Shown: piece by piece, positions 6,394-7,839 of the stretch
How the letters are laid out: each line of letters opens with the position of its first letter
Position numbering within the stretch: the first letter of the stretch is position 1
Source: Pseudomonadota bacterium
GTDB lineage: Bacteria > Pseudomonadota > Alphaproteobacteria > Rhizobiales > Methylopilaceae
Assembly: GCA_023389135.1 (NCBI GenBank)
Contig: JAEWEX010000142.1
Coordinates: 1 to 7,839, forward strand
Direction of reading: 5' to 3'
DNA: 7,839 nucleotides
Position numbers and translations under genes: made by a program
Notes under the pieces: model-generated
The model's input: the letters and a program-made list of their open reading frames with translations, nothing else
What the model was told of the DNA's origin: nothing
Databases searched by the model: none

Positions 6394-7839
6394 ATGTTTC
6401 CCAAATCGCTGTCTCCCAGGCTTTACGGCTACGCGCTGCTGGCCGTCACCGCCGTGCTTCTCGCGGCGACCGGTCTCGTGTTCCACGACAGCCTCAACCG
6501 CCAGAATTCCGCCAGCGACGAGGTTCGCCGCACGCTGCAGACGCGCCAGTCCATGTCGGACGTGCTGACGGCGCTGATCGACGCCGAGACCGGCCAGCGC
6601 GGGTTTCTGATCACTTCAGATCATCGCTATCTCGCGCCCTACCACCAGGCCTACGCGACCATCGACCGCAAGATCACCAAGCTGGTGACCAGCATCGGCG
6701 ACAACCCCGAGCATGCCGGCCGCATCGACCAGATCCGCACCCTGGCGATGCAGAAGCTCGAGGAACTGGCCACCGTCGTCACCACCAACATCCAGGACGG
6801 CACCGAGGCGGCCCGCGCCATGGTCATGCAGCACAATGGCCGCGACACCATGGACCGCATCCGCGCCCTGCTGGCGGAGATGGAGGGCGCGGAGGAGGGC
6901 CTGCTGAACGAGCGCGAAGCCGGGTACCAGACCGCCAAGCGCACCACCCAGTCCGCATTCCTGGTCCTGATCGCCACCACCATCGGCCTTATCATCGTGC
7001 TGGTGGCGCTGGCCCGCCGCGAGATCGCCACCCGCACGGGGGCGGCGCTGGAGCACGAGCGCCATGCCGAGGAGCTGAACGCCAGCCTCACCACCATCGA
7101 GACCGAGCGCAACGAGATCGCGCGGCTCACCGACATCGGCAACTTCCTGCAGAGCTGCAACTCCCTGGCCGAGGTCGGCCGCCTCGCGGGGCCGTTCCTG
7201 CAGACGCTGTTCCCGGCCAGCGGCGGGGCGCTGTGGGTCTATGCCGCCTCGCGCAACCAGCTTGTCCGCTTCGCCGAATGGGGCGAGCCCGACCCGCGGC
7301 CCTATTTCGCGCCCGACGATTGCTGGAGCCTGCGGCGCGGCCAGCCCCACCATCACGCGCCAGACGGCCCGTCGCCTGCCTGCGACCATACCGGCGACCA
7401 CGGCGGGGAGACGCTGTGCCTGCCCATGGTCGCGCATGGCGAGACGCTGGGCCTGCTGACCCTGCGCGCGAAGACGCCCGGCGCCGACCTCGACGGCCGC
7501 GGCCAGCGCCGGCTGGCCGACATGGTGGTGCGGCAGCTCGGGCTGACGCTGGCCAATCTCAGGCTGCGCGAGAGCCTGAACGAGCAGTCGATCCGCGATC
7601 CGCTGACCGGCGCCTTCAACCGCCGGTACCTGGAGGTGGTCGCCGCCAAGGAGATCGCCCAGGCGCGGCGCTACGGCCGCCCGCTCGCCGTGGTCATGCT
7701 GGACGTCGACCACTTCAAGCGCTTCAACGACCTGCACGGCCACTCCGCCGGCGACACCGCGCTGGTGGCGGTCTGCGACCATCTCCAGAACAACGTCCGC
7801 GAGGGCGACTGGGTGTTCCGCTACGGCGGCGAGGAATTC
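6394..7839 (+). CDS. Diguanylate cyclase with CHASE3, GAF and GGDEF domains (3' end outside window)
   Basis: The 482 visible residues continue past the window edge. TM1 is at about 11-30. A periplasmic CHASE3 sensor (about 35-180) contains DAETGQRGFLITSDHRYLAPY. TM2 is at about 187-207, followed by a short coiled coil (215-245). A GAF domain (about 245-392) carries a Cys/His-rich insertion (310-342). The GGDEF domain begins at DPLTGAFNRRYL (402-412), with the Mg-binding and substrate motif LDVDHFKRFNDLHGHSAGD (436-454). The window ends in RYGGEEF. GGEEF is an active signature, and R469xxD472 lies at the spacing of a c-di-GMP inhibitory I-site. The enzyme should condense two GTP to cyclic di-GMP at the inner membrane under product feedback. 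The start ATG has no good Shine-Dalgarno, but no in-frame start codon lies just upstream and TM1 follows at once. It begins 151 bases after pyk and is probably its own transcript. An EAL domain beyond the edge cannot be excluded. Confidence 0.93.
   Translation, partial: MFPKSLSPRLYGYALLAVTAVLLAATGLVFHDSLNRQNSASDEVRRTLQTRQSMSDVLTALIDAETGQRGFLITSDHRYLAPYHQAYATIDRKITKLVTSIGDNPEHAGRIDQIRTLAMQKLEELATVVTTNIQDGTEAARAMVMQHNGRDTMDRIRALLAEMEGAEEGLLNEREAGYQTAKRTTQSAFLVLIATTIGLIIVLVALARREIATRTGAALEHERHAEELNASLTTIETERNEIARLTDIGNFLQSCNSLAEVGRLAGPFLQTLFPASGGALWVYAASRNQLVRFAEWGEPDPRPYFAPDDCWSLRRGQPHHHAPDGPSPACDHTGDHGGETLCLPMVAHGETLGLLTLRAKTPGADLDGRGQRRLADMVVRQLGLTLANLRLRESLNEQSIRDPLTGAFNRRYLEVVAAKEIAQARRYGRPLAVVMLDVDHFKRFNDLHGHSAGDTALVAVCDHLQNNVREGDWVFRYGGEEF

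Noticed and set aside
6616..7782. Minus-strand open frame (388 codons) opposite the diguanylate cyclase
   Set aside because: The plus frame has CHASE3, GAF and GGDEF motifs in order and stays open to the window edge. The minus frame is its shadow.
7834..7839. Window ends on GAATTC (EcoRI site), suggesting a cloning junction
   Set aside because: The bases are the natural codons of the conserved GGEEF motif, and another uncut GAATTC lies at 6504-6509, so no cloning event needs to be assumed.

Overview
The window is high-GC chromosomal DNA of an alphaproteobacterium, most likely Hyphomicrobiales (Rhizobiales) or a close relative. The grounds are the very strong G/C bias at third codon positions, a GapR (DUF2312) nucleoid protein, a DUF1244 domain, and a DUF1036 protein directly before pyruvate kinase. 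I recall this neighbourhood from rhizobial genomes; I have not searched for it. Apart from the first 458 bases it reads as core genome. I see no insertion sequence, CRISPR array, tRNA, rRNA or prophage gene.

Layout. Bases 1-458 hold no gene I can support; the first 37 bases exactly copy an internal piece of the DUF1244 coding region. Bases 459-1905 are a minus-strand pair: an N-formylglutamate amidohydrolase-family protein fused in frame to DUF1244, followed by gapR. A 130-base divergent intergenic region comes next. Bases 2036-6242 are a tight plus-strand operon: an EamA/DMT membrane transporter, glycerate 2-kinase, a secreted DUF1036 protein and pyruvate kinase, with gaps of 12 and 14 bases and then an ATGA overlap. 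After a 151-base intergenic stretch with a small hairpin and a tandem 20-base repeat, a CHASE3-GAF-GGDEF diguanylate cyclase begins at 6394. It runs off the window in the middle of its GGEEF motif.

How the genes work together. Glycerate 2-kinase makes 2-phosphoglycerate, enolase (not in the window) converts that to phosphoenolpyruvate, and pyruvate kinase makes pyruvate and ATP. The plus-strand operon therefore looks like a lower-glycolysis entry route for glycerate, with a transporter of unknown substrate. The minus-strand pair combines a hydrolase with a topology-sensing DNA-binding protein, a pairing with no obvious biochemical logic. The diguanylate cyclase looks like a separate signalling gene.

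I found no clear new system. The points most worth a second look are the amidohydrolase-DUF1244 fusion, the Cys/His-rich GAF domain of the cyclase, a lysine in pyruvate kinase that predicts K+ independence, and the duplicated 37-mer beside an unassigned stretch at the window start.
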